A stretch of DNA of 64,000 nt from Candidatus Poribacteria bacterium (GTDB lineage: Bacteria; Poribacteria; WGA-4E; WGA-3G): positions 1,813,371-1,877,370 of the forward strand of contig OY282386.1 of NCBI GenBank assembly GCA_958295945.1. Direction: 5' to 3'. This document shows, in pieces, positions 1 to 9,032 of the stretch. Numbering within the stretch: position 1 is the first letter of the stretch; each line of letters starts with the position of its first letter. The position numbers and the translations under genes were made by a program. The notes beneath the pieces were generated by a model. That model did not search any database. It saw nothing but the letters and a program-made list of their open reading frames with translations, and had not been told where the DNA came from.

Positions 1-651
1 TGTCCCTTGTTGCAGGTCATTCCCATCAAAAAGTGGTGTCGCAGAAGTTGTGGCACATAAGACAATATCGGCACCTACAACGACCTGTTTGGGTGTAGAT
101 GCTATATTTACAACTGGTGCATCTGTCCACTTTGGAATCTCAGCTGCGAGCAGTTCCGCAGAAGACTGTGTTCGACTCATGAGATTAACGCGTTTGATTG
201 TCCTTACCGCCATGACAGCTTGCAGTTGCACTCTTGCCTGAACACCCGCACCGAAAAGACCAACCGTCAATGCGTTAGGACGTGCAAGCAAATCAGCTGC
301 GACTCCGCCTCCTGCACCAGTTCGAATTGCAGTGAGACTGGCACCATCCATGATTGCTTTTGGTTCGCCTGTTGTTGGATCAAGAACTAACACTGTCGCA
401 GTGATTCGAGGTAGATTATGCATTGGATTTTCATCATATACGGATACTACTTTAATTCCAAATTCGCTCCCTTCAGGTAGGTATGCAGGCATAATTAACG
501 TCACACCTTTGTCTGTGGTAATGTGTTGTCGGGACGGCATGATTACTTTACTTGTTGAAAGTTGACTGTATGCATGGCGCATAGCATCAATTGCTTTTGT
601 CATCGGTAGTGCGGCAATTACATCTGTAGCGGTGAGAATTCTTATAGACAT
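1..651 (-). CDS. Ornithine cyclodeaminase/mu-crystallin family reductase (3' part cut by window edge)
   Basis: The frame starts with ATG at 651 and is still open at base 1 (217 codons visible). Visible family features are the substrate-side stretch EPKAIMDGASLTAIRTGAGG and the Rossmann start VGLFGAGVQA that binds NAD(P)H. The family includes ornithine cyclodeaminase, alanine dehydrogenases and delta-1-pyrroline-2-carboxylate reductases. It starts 4 bases after the stop of the enolase-superfamily gene upstream (656-1759), so the two are one operon. In known hydroxyproline pathways a cis-3-hydroxy-L-proline dehydratase is paired with just such a reductase, which would turn pyrroline-2-carboxylate into L-proline. 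That specific role is inferred from the pairing; the family call is firm. Confidence 0.88.
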   Translation of the reverse strand, partial: MSIRILTATDVIAALPMTKAIDAMRHAYSQLSTSKVIMPSRQHITTDKGVTLIMPAYLPEGSEFGIKVVSVYDENPMHNLPRITATVLVLDPTTGEPKAIMDGASLTAIRTGAGGGVAADLLARPNALTVGLFGAGVQARVQLQAVMAVRTIKRVNLMSRTQSSAELLAAEIPKWTDAPVVNIASTPKQVVVGADIVLCATTSATPLFDGNDLQQGT

Positions 652-655
652 AGCA

Positions 656-1759
656 TTATTCCACAATTACAACTGCTTCACCTAATACTTCCATCCGTGG
701 TTTGATTCCCAATCCCGGTTCGGTTGAGGAAGCCATTCTGCCGTTAGTTCTTTGTGGTGCTCCTTCCGCAGTGCTGACGGAGACATAACTATTAAAATCT
801 GTTGCTGTAAATAAAAACTCAGTAGGAGTACTATGTGCCAGATGAGCAATTGCTGCGGTTGTAATATCTCCTCCCCAACTATCTTCAATCGTCATCGCAA
901 TGCCGAGTTCAACACATAGGTCTCTTGCTAATTTTGCCTTAGTAAGACCACCAAATTTGCTAATCTTTATGTTGACAACATCCATTGCCCTATCTGCATA
1001 TCCGCGTAATAGTGTATATATGCTATCAATTGTTTCGTCAAGGACAAACGGATGATCTGTCCGTTCTCGTATTGCCAAACATTCTTCGTAAGACAAACAC
1101 GGTTGTTCAATGTAGACATCCACACCACTCACACCCCGGACGACACGAGCAGCTTGATGCATTAACCATCCAGTGTTTGCATCTGCAATTAGAACATCAC
1201 CGGGTTGCAGGAGTTGTGAGGCTGCGTGGATACGTTCAATGTCGGTGTTTGGATCAGCACCTACTTTCAACTGGAATTTGCGATATCCTTCAGCACGGTA
1301 GTTTGCTACTTTCTCCGCCATCTCATCAGGAGATTGCTGTGAAATTGCCCGATAGAGCATGAAGTCTTCCCCATACCTACCACCGAGAAGTGTGCAGACC
1401 GGTTGATTTGAGACCTTACCTAAAATATCCCAACATGCGATGTCTATGCCAGACTTCACATAAGGATGTCCCTTGAGGACAATATCCATCTGCTGATTCA
1501 ACGGTAACAGTTGTGTTGGATCTTCACCAACCAGGTGGGGTGCAAGTTCGGCAATACCTGTACGTGTCCCTTCTGCATAAGCGGGAAGGTAGAAGGGGCC
1601 CAAAGGACATACCTCTCCATAGCCTATTGAACCTTCATCCGTTTCAACAGCGACGATAGTGCTGTCAAATACGGAAACTGACTTGCCACCTGACCAATTG
1701 TAACTACCTTCGTGCAAAGGTAGGTCAACTTGATAAGCTTTAATAGATTGTATTTTCAA
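656..1759 (-). CDS. Enolase-superfamily (mandelate racemase/muconate lactonizing) enzyme, possible cis-3-hydroxy-L-proline dehydratase
   Basis: A 367-residue protein of normal length for the family. The N-terminal capping domain covers about residues 1-125 and the TIM barrel follows. Expected active-site elements are present: FQLKVG around residue 162-167, metal ligands in IADAN (D193), IEQP (E218) and LDE (D241), and the sixth-strand lysines in NIKISKFGG (about 265-268). The Q-x-K form instead of K-x-K near residue 163-165, together with an OCD-family reductase immediately downstream, suggests a cis-3-hydroxy-L-proline dehydratase or related betaine/proline-derivative enzyme. The superfamily is certain; the substrate is inference. 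Proline from hydroxyproline would fit a host or diet rich in collagen. Confidence 0.9.
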   Translation of the reverse strand: MKIQSIKAYQVDLPLHEGSYNWSGGKSVSVFDSTIVAVETDEGSIGYGEVCPLGPFYLPAYAEGTRTGIAELAPHLVGEDPTQLLPLNQQMDIVLKGHPYVKSGIDIACWDILGKVSNQPVCTLLGGRYGEDFMLYRAISQQSPDEMAEKVANYRAEGYRKFQLKVGADPNTDIERIHAASQLLQPGDVLIADANTGWLMHQAARVVRGVSGVDVYIEQPCLSYEECLAIRERTDHPFVLDETIDSIYTLLRGYADRAMDVVNIKISKFGGLTKAKLARDLCVELGIAMTIEDSWGGDITTAAIAHLAHSTPTEFLFTATDFNSYVSVSTAEGAPQRTNGRMASSTEPGLGIKPRMEVLGEAVVIVE

Positions 1760-1872
1760 TATTACTCCAAATCAAGAACAGGTTTATTTTTATCCAATTT
1801 ACAGTTTTAAACGGACTAAGCAATATTAAATAATAATCTTCCGATTTTTTCGGCAGATGATGCCACCGAGTC

Positions 1873-1897
1873 GTAGGGGCGGGGTTTCCCCGCCCGC
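1873..1897. repeat. GC-rich intergenic palindrome
   Basis: A short palindrome (GGGCGGGG-TTT-CCCCGCCC, preceded by CGTA) in the gap between two minus-strand genes. Close relatives occur at 2851-2877, 2934-2958 and 33001-33026. It has no run of T after the stem, so it looks like a REP-type repeat more than a simple terminator. Confidence 0.7.
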
Positions 1898-1948
1898 TAT
1901 CAATGGACAATGCGCATATTTAATATTGCTTTGAGGTCTACATGAAAA

Positions 1949-2674
1949 TCAACCACTTGGAACTTGCTCAATAATTCTGTCAGCCAACTTGGAGAATGGT
2001 AAACTCTGTAGATATACGGTGCCAGTGCCTTGTAATGTAGCGAGGAAAAGTCCTTCGCCACCGAAGAACATAGATTTAAGCCCCTTAACCCTTTCAATAC
2101 TATAATTGATACCTGGGGAAAAAGCGACAAGACATCCAGTATCAAGGTGTATAGTTTCGTTATTTAGTTCCTTTTTTATGACTGTACCGCCAGCATGTAC
2201 AAAAGCCATTCCATCACCGCGTAGTAGTTGGAGGATAAAACCTTCTCCACCGAAGAAACCTGCACCCAATTTTTGTGTAAAAGCAATAGTTAGCTCAGTT
2301 CCGTGCGCAGCACAAAGAAATGCCCCCTTTTGACAAGTCAGTTCTCCACCGATTTCACTCAGATTTATAGGTATAATATGTCCAGGATATGGTGCAGCGA
2401 ATGCAACTCTTCTTTTGTTTTTACCTGTGTTGGTGAAGTGAGTCATAAACAGTGATTCCCCAGTGAGAGTCCGTTTCCCTGCACTGAAGAGTTTTCCGAC
2501 CAATCCGTCACCACCACTGGTGCCGTCCCCCATCTTTGCTTCAAACTCAATATCATCATCCATCCAATTCATAGCACCGGCTTCCGCGACTATTGTTTCA
2601 CCTAAGTCAAGCTCAACTTCAACAACTTGCATGTCGTTTCCAAAAATTTCATAATCTACTTCATGGCTACGCAT
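1949..2674 (-). CDS. AIM24 family protein
   Basis: This is a 241-residue beta-rich protein of the AIM24/TIGR00266 family (formerly DUF124). Typical stretches are the N-terminal [21 protein letters not shown], the motif AEAGAMNWM, repeated glycine-rich turns such as [10 protein letters not shown] and [10 protein letters not shown], and [16 protein letters not shown] at the C terminus. The longest frame begins at a TTG at 2686, but GGAGG lies just before the ATG at 2674, so the shorter start is chosen. The family is widespread in bacteria and named after a yeast mitochondrial protein; its bacterial function is not settled. It stands alone with repeats on both sides. Confidence 0.92.
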   Translation of the reverse strand: MRSHEVDYEIFGNDMQVVEVELDLGETIVAEAGAMNWMDDDIEFEAKMGDGTSGGDGLVGKLFSAGKRTLTGESLFMTHFTNTGKNKRRVAFAAPYPGHIIPINLSEIGGELTCQKGAFLCAAHGTELTIAFTQKLGAGFFGGEGFILQLLRGDGMAFVHAGGTVIKKELNNETIHLDTGCLVAFSPGINYSIERVKGLKSMFFGGEGLFLATLQGTGTVYLQSLPFSKLADRIIEQVPSG

Positions 2675-2850
2675 TTGTTCCTCCAACAGATATAAGGAAA
2701 ATAAGTTTATGTTATTTCAATTTGGTTTGATTGCTAGGACATATAACTACAAAATGTCTTTGATAATTCACATTAATATTAGCATAATTCTATCGTGATA
2801 CTCAAGGTATATTTATGGTAAATTATTGATTTAATTCTACACATTGCTTA

Positions 2851-2958
2851 GGTGAGGTTAGGAGACCTCATCTACCGTAGAAAGAAAATGTAGATATATA
2901 GTAGATTTTGAAATTACTTGAACACTCTTCATCGGCGAGGTTAGGAAACCTCGCCTAC
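2851..2958. repeat. Two copies of a GAGGTT-AGGA-ACCTC palindromic repeat
   Basis: Copy 1 (2851-2877) and copy 2 (2934-2958) share the plan G-GYGAGGTTAGGARACCTCRYC followed by TACCGT and a purine-rich run ending in AATGT or AGTGT. Copy 2 is the better palindrome (GGCGAGGTT/AACCTCGCC). They lie about 55 bp apart upstream of the AIM24 gene and belong to the same loose family as the repeats at 1873 and 33001. Confidence 0.65.
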
Positions 2959-2960
2959 CG

Positions 2961-3941
2961 TGGGACGAAAGTGTCAACTTATATTTATAATTCACTATAA
3001 TGTCATACTTCACCATAGTATGTTCTCGTTATTTAGCAGATTTTGGTTGCGACGACATCGTTGGTTTTCATGTATTTTGTGTAGTATCTGTCAGCAAATT
3101 CATTGTGTTTATCTTGTAATTTCATGGTTTGTCTCCTTCTTGAAAAGTTACGAAACTGTAAGAAATCTCTTACAGTCCGTAAGACGTCCAAATTGTCTAT
3201 GCACGCAGTCACTGTCTGGGTTTATAGGGCATTATTTTGTAGTGCTAAAATTTGAATTTTGTAAACTGTAAGATTCTTCTGAGATGCTGACATTTGCAAG
3301 TTATTTTTGTATAGAAATGTGTGATTAATTGCATGACTATCGTCTTTTATATTCATAATAATTTCCATTATTTACTCTTAAAAATTTATTAAAATTGTTA
3401 TGTCATATAGAACATTCGTTTTAAAATAAATAGTATATATATATTAACATATAAATGGACTTATGTCAAGTTATTTTTTGGCAATGGACATATTTTTTAT
3501 TTTTGTTTATTTTTAGATGTAATTAGCGATTTCCCAGATATTGAGTATATTCATGAAGATTAACTATATTCAGCTAAGTTGCTACCTACAGGATTTTAGA
3601 CCTACAGACACCATTTGCGCGGATATTGTAAGAGAGGTCTGAACCATGATTTTCAGGATTCAAGGATGGACATGAGAATGGAAGAACGGCACACGGCGTG
3701 TGCCTACTACCATGAATGTAAGAGGCGCAATGAATTGTGGGACTACGAACACCTGTTTTGATAATGGCAAGTTCTCTTGTAGAAATGGTATAACCATATC
3801 CAACCATATAGAATATCGTCAACTTTTCTTCAACCTTTTGCTAAAAAACACGTTAAATAAAGACACCATATTAGTTTACAGCACTTTCATATACACATCA
3901 GGAGTACCAATTATAGAAACTACTTCTATGAGGTTTGATTT
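2961..3941. other. Gene-poor AT-rich intergenic region
   Basis: Together with 2675-2960 this makes about 1.25 kb without a credible gene. Small open frames here lack ribosome binding sites and recognisable protein character. Visible structure: a perfect 9-bp hairpin ACTGTAAGA-AATC-TCTTACAGT at 3155-3176, a stretch of very AT-rich DNA at 3340-3560, and AAGTTGCTACCTAC at 3575-3588, which matches the left end of the MITE-like element at 11768 and may be a remnant of another copy. Confidence 0.5.
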
Positions 3942-6452
3942 ATGCACGGACCATCATCGGGTTCAAGACGCAGTCGTTCTCATCGAATGGGAATGGGATC
4001 ATTTGGTAGTAAACCGCGCAACAGAAAAAAAGTTGATAATGAATTAACGACTAAGGAAGAAATACCGGAAATCCTTGAAAAGCGTGCCCACGAACTTCTT
4101 GATAATGGAGAAGAAATCAAGGTTGTCGTTTCAACCGATTTACAGTTTGACGGGACTTATGGTAAAGATTGGTTATTAGCAACCGATAAAAGACTGATTG
4201 CATTCAATCAAAACGGTGCACTCGGACACGATATTCAAGAAGTATCTCTCACTACAGTAGAAGCTATTGAAGTTCTTGAGATGTACGGCAATAACATACT
4301 CAAGGTTATCACATCCGAAAATGCTGTTGAGTTGGCGCGATATTCTAAGCGGTTAACACCAAAATTCAACCTGACAGTCGCGGAATTAGAAGAATTATCT
4401 TCATCAAATGGTTCAGTTCTTGCAGAAAGGCGCGGACGTAGAGGACCCGGACCTGGTGGACGACGCGGTGGACGTGGTGGTCCTCCCGGTCTAAAACGCG
4501 GCGGAGATAAATCGCGATGTGAAAAATGTGGGGAACCGATCCCAAGTTGGTCGGGGGTCTGTGTCAACTGTGTCCAAAAAAGTAAACTCATTTTCCGTCT
4601 ATTCAAATATGCCCTTCCATTCCTATATATCATCATTCCTGCCTTCCTAATGATGTTAGTGATTCGATTTATTGATGTGTATCCTGGTAAACTTAGTAGA
4701 GAATTGGTGGATAATATTCTTGTGCCTGCTGGTAATGTTTTTGCGGCTGCAAGTGCAGATGGACAACCAATTCCAGAGCAGCTACCAGAGACATCTTGGG
4801 GACACCTTGAGGGTCTAAGTAATACATTAAGCAGTTGGTTCGGTAGCATGCCGCTTTCTGGTAGTTTCGGACACTTCCTTACCATTATCCTTATTATGGT
4901 TGGTCTTAGCGTCTTCAATATGGGTTTATCCTCAGTACGCGGCTATATGATGGCTTGGGTAGGTCAGAACATTACAAGGCGGTTGCAAAATCAGACTTAT
5001 GAACATCTAAATACGCTTTCTATTGATTTTTTTCATGATCGTGACACAGGCAATCTGATGTCCAGAATTACGCATGATGTGTCAAGACTTCGAGATTTCA
5101 TTGCAAACGGACTTCAAGATATTGTTGGGGATTCTCTCACATTAATTTTTATGTGTGCCTTAATGTTCGCTGCAAGTTGGAAGCTTGCGTTATGGGTTCT
5201 AATTCCTATTCCTTGTCTCATCTTTTTCACAATTGTATTTGGTAAAAAGATGAGTAAGGTATATCAGGTCTTGTGGAAACGTTATGCGAATATCAGTACA
5301 ATTCTGGCAAGTGTAATTCCGGGTGTTCGTGTTGTCAAAGCCTTTGCAAGAGAACGATATGAGATAAACAGATTCAGTGAGCTTACCTATCAAGTGTTTT
5401 CTGGTGAATTAAACGCAGCAAAACTGGGGTCACTTTACAGACCCATCATGCAGTTTATAACCTACTCAGCTTCAATAATCATCTGGCTTGTGGGTGGATG
5501 GCAGATACTTCAAGGAGAATTGACACTTGGTATACTTTTCGAGTTTCAATACTATATGGTGCGCTTTTTTGGTCCTGTGAGAACACTTTGTGAAATGAAT
5601 GAAAGATTTATCCGAGCGGGTACCTCTGCCGAACGCGTCTTTGAGATATTGGATACGCCTCCTACCGTCTCAGATAGAGATGATGCACAAGCAATTGACA
5701 ACATTAAAGGTGACATTGAATTCAGAGAAGTATTCTTCACTTACGATAACGAGAAGAATGCTATTAACGGTGTGAGTTTCCAAGTTGAGGCTGGTGAGAT
5801 GATTGGTCTCGTTGGACACAGTGGTGCAGGAAAAAGCACTCTCGTCAATCTCATCACGCGTTTCTATGACCCACTGCAGGGAACGATTGTCATTGACGGT
5901 CATGATACCAAAGACATACGGGTTAAATCATTACGGCAACAGATCGGTGTTGTTCTGCAAGACCCTTTCCTCTTTGATGGAACAATTGCGGAGAATATTG
6001 GTTATTCGAAGCCTGGGGCATCCCGCTTTGAGATCATTGCAGCAGCGAAAGCTGCAAATGCACATGATTTTATTGTCAAATTTCCTGATGGATATGATAC
6101 AATGGTCGGTGAAAGAGGTGCACGTGTTTCTGGTGGTGAAAGACAAAGAATATCTATTGCACGTGCAATTTTGAAGAATCCACGTATCTTGATCCTTGAC
6201 GAAGCGACATCCTCTATTGATACTGAAACAGAATCTAAAATCCAAGAAGCGTTGGAGCGGCTTGTCAGAGGGAGAACGGTGTTTGCAATCGCACATAGAC
6301 TCTCAACGCTAAAATATGCAAGTCGTCTCGTTGTATTAAAAGAAGGTGAAGTGGACGAGATAGGCACCCATGAGGAATTGATTGATCAAGACGGTACTTA
6401 TGCTAATCTGTGCCAGAAACAGACTGAATTATCAAAGATCCGTGCATGGTAA
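3942..6452 (+). CDS. ABC exporter (fused membrane and ATPase domains) with N-terminal PH-like domain and zinc ribbon
   Basis: An 836-residue half-transporter. Order of parts: basic N terminus (1-30); a PH-like domain (about 50-155, containing WLLATDKRLIAFNQ); a Gly/Arg/Pro-rich linker (165-195); a zinc ribbon CEKC..CVNC (about 197-215); a six-helix ABC exporter domain (about 220-560); and the ATPase with Walker A GHSGAGKST near residue 625, signature VSGGERQRIS and Walker B ILILDEATSS near 750. ATG at 3942 has GAGG 8 bases upstream. The next gene encodes a DUF1854 protein. That pairing matches the transporter/DUF1854 sets that I recall being annotated near cyanophycin genes in proteobacteria, but no cyanophycin enzymes are visible here. 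The cargo is unknown; export is inferred from the fold. Confidence 0.93.
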   Translation: MHGPSSGSRRSRSHRMGMGSFGSKPRNRKKVDNELTTKEEIPEILEKRAHELLDNGEEIKVVVSTDLQFDGTYGKDWLLATDKRLIAFNQNGALGHDIQEVSLTTVEAIEVLEMYGNNILKVITSENAVELARYSKRLTPKFNLTVAELEELSSSNGSVLAERRGRRGPGPGGRRGGRGGPPGLKRGGDKSRCEKCGEPIPSWSGVCVNCVQKSKLIFRLFKYALPFLYIIIPAFLMMLVIRFIDVYPGKLSRELVDNILVPAGNVFAAASADGQPIPEQLPETSWGHLEGLSNTLSSWFGSMPLSGSFGHFLTIILIMVGLSVFNMGLSSVRGYMMAWVGQNITRRLQNQTYEHLNTLSIDFFHDRDTGNLMSRITHDVSRLRDFIANGLQDIVGDSLTLIFMCALMFAASWKLALWVLIPIPCLIFFTIVFGKKMSKVYQVLWKRYANISTILASVIPGVRVVKAFARERYEINRFSELTYQVFSGELNAAKLGSLYRPIMQFITYSASIIIWLVGGWQILQGELTLGILFEFQYYMVRFFGPVRTLCEMNERFIRAGTSAERVFEILDTPPTVSDRDDAQAIDNIKGDIEFREVFFTYDNEKNAINGVSFQVEAGEMIGLVGHSGAGKSTLVNLITRFYDPLQGTIVIDGHDTKDIRVKSLRQQIGVVLQDPFLFDGTIAENIGYSKPGASRFEIIAAAKAANAHDFIVKFPDGYDTMVGERGARVSGGERQRISIARAILKNPRILILDEATSSIDTETESKIQEALERLVRGRTVFAIAHRLSTLKYASRLVVLKEGEVDEIGTHEELIDQDGTYANLCQKQTELSKIRAW

Positions 6453-6483
6453 AATGGATCAGTGGGTTATGGGAGAAAACTTG

Positions 6484-6993
6484 ATGCATGAAGCTATTAA
6501 AGTTACGGACGAATTAGAATTCCTTGATGCCGATAGTATGAGTATCAGTCGCAATGCGTTTGCAGAACTTGTTGTGGAATTCTCCGATGGAACAACATAT
6601 ACAAGAATTGAACCTGTTCGTAGTTTTCCTATTAGTGATACGATGCGTTATATCACTCTATTTGATAGTGATGGTAATGAAATTGGTGTCGTTGAAGATG
6701 TGAATAAACTGTCATCCAATTCTCGCGATGTGCTCATAGAAGAACTGAAAAAAAAATATTTTATGCCGAAAATTACTAAGATAAACTCACTTTATGGACA
6801 ATTCGGCGTAACAACTTGGCAGGTTGAAACATCACAAGGAGATGTAGAATTCGGTGTTCGCACACGATACGATATAGTTACTCTTGCAAATGGACGTGTT
6901 TTAATTAAAGATGCTGATGGTAACCGATATGAAATTGAGAACTATAAAAAATTAGACACAAAAAGTTATAATCTATTACAGACTCAATTGTAA
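6484..6993 (+). CDS. DUF1854 domain protein, partner of the ABC exporter
   Basis: A 169-residue soluble protein. The segment from YFMPKITKI to GVTTWQVET and the ending LIKDADGNRYEIENYKKLD are the hallmarks of DUF1854. The frame is open further upstream, inside the ABC gene, but GGGAG 8 bases before ATG 6484 and the start of conserved sequence point to this start. DUF1854 proteins occur next to ABC exporters of the preceding type and may regulate or assist them; that is known association, not known mechanism. It is separated from the transporter by 31 bp and followed at once by an enolase-superfamily gene, so it is mid-operon. Confidence 0.88.
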   Translation: MHEAIKVTDELEFLDADSMSISRNAFAELVVEFSDGTTYTRIEPVRSFPISDTMRYITLFDSDGNEIGVVEDVNKLSSNSRDVLIEELKKKYFMPKITKINSLYGQFGVTTWQVETSQGDVEFGVRTRYDIVTLANGRVLIKDADGNRYEIENYKKLDTKSYNLLQTQL

Positions 6994-7023
6994 ATGATAT
7001 GGAATTTGTCAAAGGAGAGGAAT

Positions 7024-8148
7024 TTGGAAAACGTGATAATAGAACGGATTGAATGGGGACGGTTGACAGGAGAACGTCCACGTAAGGCTGGATGCAATTC
7101 ACGACTTGGAGAACACGGTTTACACGTACGTCCCGCCTTCGCAAGACTGACTACCTCTAACGGTGTCTGTGGTATAGGTACTTCATCAATATCTCGTGAT
7201 AAAGCAGAATCTATCATCGGTTTCAACCTATCAGACGCTTTTGATAGTGAAAACGGTGTAAATGCAGATTACCGATTCATGGAATATCCGATATGGGATT
7301 TGGTTGGACAGCTGGAACAAATACCTGTGTATACAATGTTGTCAGGTGAAAATGGAGACTTCAAAGCACCTTGCTATGACACATCTCTATACATTGATGA
7401 CTTGCACATTGATGATAATGCTGAAGCCGCTGCACTTATTGCATCTGAAGCACTTGAAGGTAAAGCACGCGGACATAATGCATATAAAATCAAGGTCGGT
7501 CGTGGTGCGATGCACATGCCGCTTGAAAAGGGAACGCAACGTGATATTGATGTTATTAAAGCCGTGCGTGAAGCTGTGGGGTCCGATGCCACTATCCTTA
7601 TCGACGCAAACAACGGATATAATCTCAACATTACAAAACAGGTGTTAGGTGGTGCAGCTGAAGCAAATGTCTATTGGATGGAAGAAGCATTTCATGAAGA
7701 TGCTCGTGTTTATGGACTATTAAAGGAATGGTTAGACACTGAAGGGATAAAAACAAAAATCGCTGATGGTGAAGGTGGAGCTTCTCCAAATCTGATTAAT
7801 TGGGCAAAAAATGGACTTATAGACATTGTGCAATACGACATATTTCATCCAGGTTTCACAAGATGGCTTGAATTGGGACCTGAATTAGATGCAGTAAATG
7901 TTGGCACAGCACCGCATCATTATGGAGGATATTACGGAAACTTTGTAACAGGTCATCTCGCTGCGAAAATAGAAAAATTTGAATTTGTTGAATGGGATCA
8001 TGCTGATACCCCTGGAATAGACGATTCCAATTATTCTATTTCAAACGGCTATGTCAATATACCAAATCTTCCAGGATTTGGATTGAGTATTGAAGAAGAT
8101 GCATATCAAAAAGCCGTTAAAGAAAACGGATTTGTAGTTACTTCGTAA
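7024..8148 (+). CDS. Enolase-superfamily enzyme (mandelate racemase-like)
   Basis: About 374 residues. Barrel motifs visible in order are YKIKVGRG (catalytic K-x-K), LIDANNGYN (metal Asp), WMEEAFHED (metal Glu), KIADGEGG (third ligand region), and GTAPHHYGGYYGN with a candidate catalytic histidine in the place used by the mandelate racemase subgroup. The longest frame opens with ATG at 6994, but AAAGGAGAGG at 7011-7020 lies right in front of TTG 7024, so TTG is the likely start. It follows DUF1854 and precedes a PhyH dioxygenase with short gaps, so one transcript is likely. The substrate, probably a sugar acid or other alpha-proton carboxylate, cannot be told from sequence. Confidence 0.9.
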   Translation: MENVIIERIEWGRLTGERPRKAGCNSRLGEHGLHVRPAFARLTTSNGVCGIGTSSISRDKAESIIGFNLSDAFDSENGVNADYRFMEYPIWDLVGQLEQIPVYTMLSGENGDFKAPCYDTSLYIDDLHIDDNAEAAALIASEALEGKARGHNAYKIKVGRGAMHMPLEKGTQRDIDVIKAVREAVGSDATILIDANNGYNLNITKQVLGGAAEANVYWMEEAFHEDARVYGLLKEWLDTEGIKTKIADGEGGASPNLINWAKNGLIDIVQYDIFHPGFTRWLELGPELDAVNVGTAPHHYGGYYGNFVTGHLAAKIEKFEFVEWDHADTPGIDDSNYSISNGYVNIPNLPGFGLSIEEDAYQKAVKENGFVVTS

Positions 8149-8168
8149 ATCACTGAGGAAACATTACT

Positions 8169-8906
8169 ATGGCTTATCTAACAGATGCAGACAAAGAGTT
8201 TTTTAAAGAGAACGGATATCTGGTTGTCCGGGGTGCACTTGATCAGAATGAAATCGCTGCCGCACTGGATAGCGTATGGGAGTCTTTAGACGAAGATAGA
8301 AATGATCCTGAATCCTGGATTCAGAAAGGATATCGCACTGCTCCTATTGGTGGCGAAGATGTTATCAAGGGGACAATATACGGCAATAAGGTGTTCGCTA
8401 TGGCAGAAGAGATGGTCGGTGAAGGCAAATTACATCCTGATGGCGGGGCAGGGCCTCATATCAATTTTCCTGATCCCGAGAGAGAATTTCGCGAACCACT
8501 CGGTCATCTTGACGGTTACCATACACCGTCAAACGGTGTTCCCAAAGGTGTCGTTGGCGCATTTACGCTTGGTGCATCAGTATATTTAGATACTGTGGAA
8601 AAACACGGCGGTGGGTTTACGATATGGCCCGGAAGCCATCGCATCTGGGCAGAATACTTCAGACACCACGACTTGGATAGCCTTCCCGGTGGTGTTGCTC
8701 CGTTTGATTTGGGACCCAGTTATGAATTCACAGGTGAAGGAGGGGATGTATGTTTCTGGCATCATCAGATGAGTCATACAGCAGGACCGAACTGTGGGCG
8801 TAATGTCCGGATCGCTCTTATCGGCAGATACCGTAGAAAAGACCTTGATGAGATTAAGTTTGACACCCCTGAAGACATGTGGAAGTATTGGGATGGATTA
8901 TCATAG
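8169..8906 (+). CDS. Phytanoyl-CoA dioxygenase (PhyH) family oxygenase
   Basis: A 245-residue Fe(II)/2-oxoglutarate dioxygenase. The iron-binding HxD is in GHLDGYH, the distal histidine in HHQMSHTAGPN and the 2-oxoglutarate arginine in NVRIALIGRYR. TLGASVYLDTVEKHGGGFTI and WPGSHR are typical PhyH core sequence. Members oxidise many small substrates (fatty acyl-CoAs, ectoine, phosphonates, quaternary amines), so no substrate is assigned. It is the last gene of the operon beginning at 3942; a strong terminator follows at 8946. Confidence 0.9.
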   Translation: MAYLTDADKEFFKENGYLVVRGALDQNEIAAALDSVWESLDEDRNDPESWIQKGYRTAPIGGEDVIKGTIYGNKVFAMAEEMVGEGKLHPDGGAGPHINFPDPEREFREPLGHLDGYHTPSNGVPKGVVGAFTLGASVYLDTVEKHGGGFTIWPGSHRIWAEYFRHHDLDSLPGGVAPFDLGPSYEFTGEGGDVCFWHHQMSHTAGPNCGRNVRIALIGRYRRKDLDEIKFDTPEDMWKYWDGLS

Positions 8907-8945
8907 GACTTCATAGATTATATACACCTACACCTAATACATAGT

Positions 8946-8977
8946 ATGGCGGAGTTAATGCACTCCGCCATTTTTCT
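8946..8977 (+). terminator. Rho-independent terminator
   Basis: Perfect 10-bp stem ATGGCGGAGT / ACTCCGCCAT with loop TAATGC, followed by TTTTCTT. It closes the operon that ends with the PhyH gene. Confidence 0.93.
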
Positions 8978-9005
8978 TGACATTTTCCACTGAACATTGT
9001 AACAT
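8977..9005 (+). promoter_or_regulatory. Sigma-70-type promoter for the methyltransferase gene
   Basis: TTGACA at 8977-8982 and TAACAT at 9000-9005 with a 17-bp spacer, directly after the terminator and 28 bp before the GTG start at 9033. Confidence 0.7.
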
Positions 9006-9032
9006 AAGTCAACTCATCAGGGGAACAGAAAC

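Noticed and set aside
2960-3271. Open frame of 103 codons in the gene-poor region
   Set aside because: No ribosome binding site, Cys/Phe/Ser-rich random composition, and it runs across AT-rich DNA with hairpins.
4235-4918. 227-codon minus-strand frame inside the ABC exporter gene
   Set aside because: It lies antiparallel to a well-supported protein with full domains; the Pro/Arg-rich content mirrors the Gly/Arg linker on the other strand.
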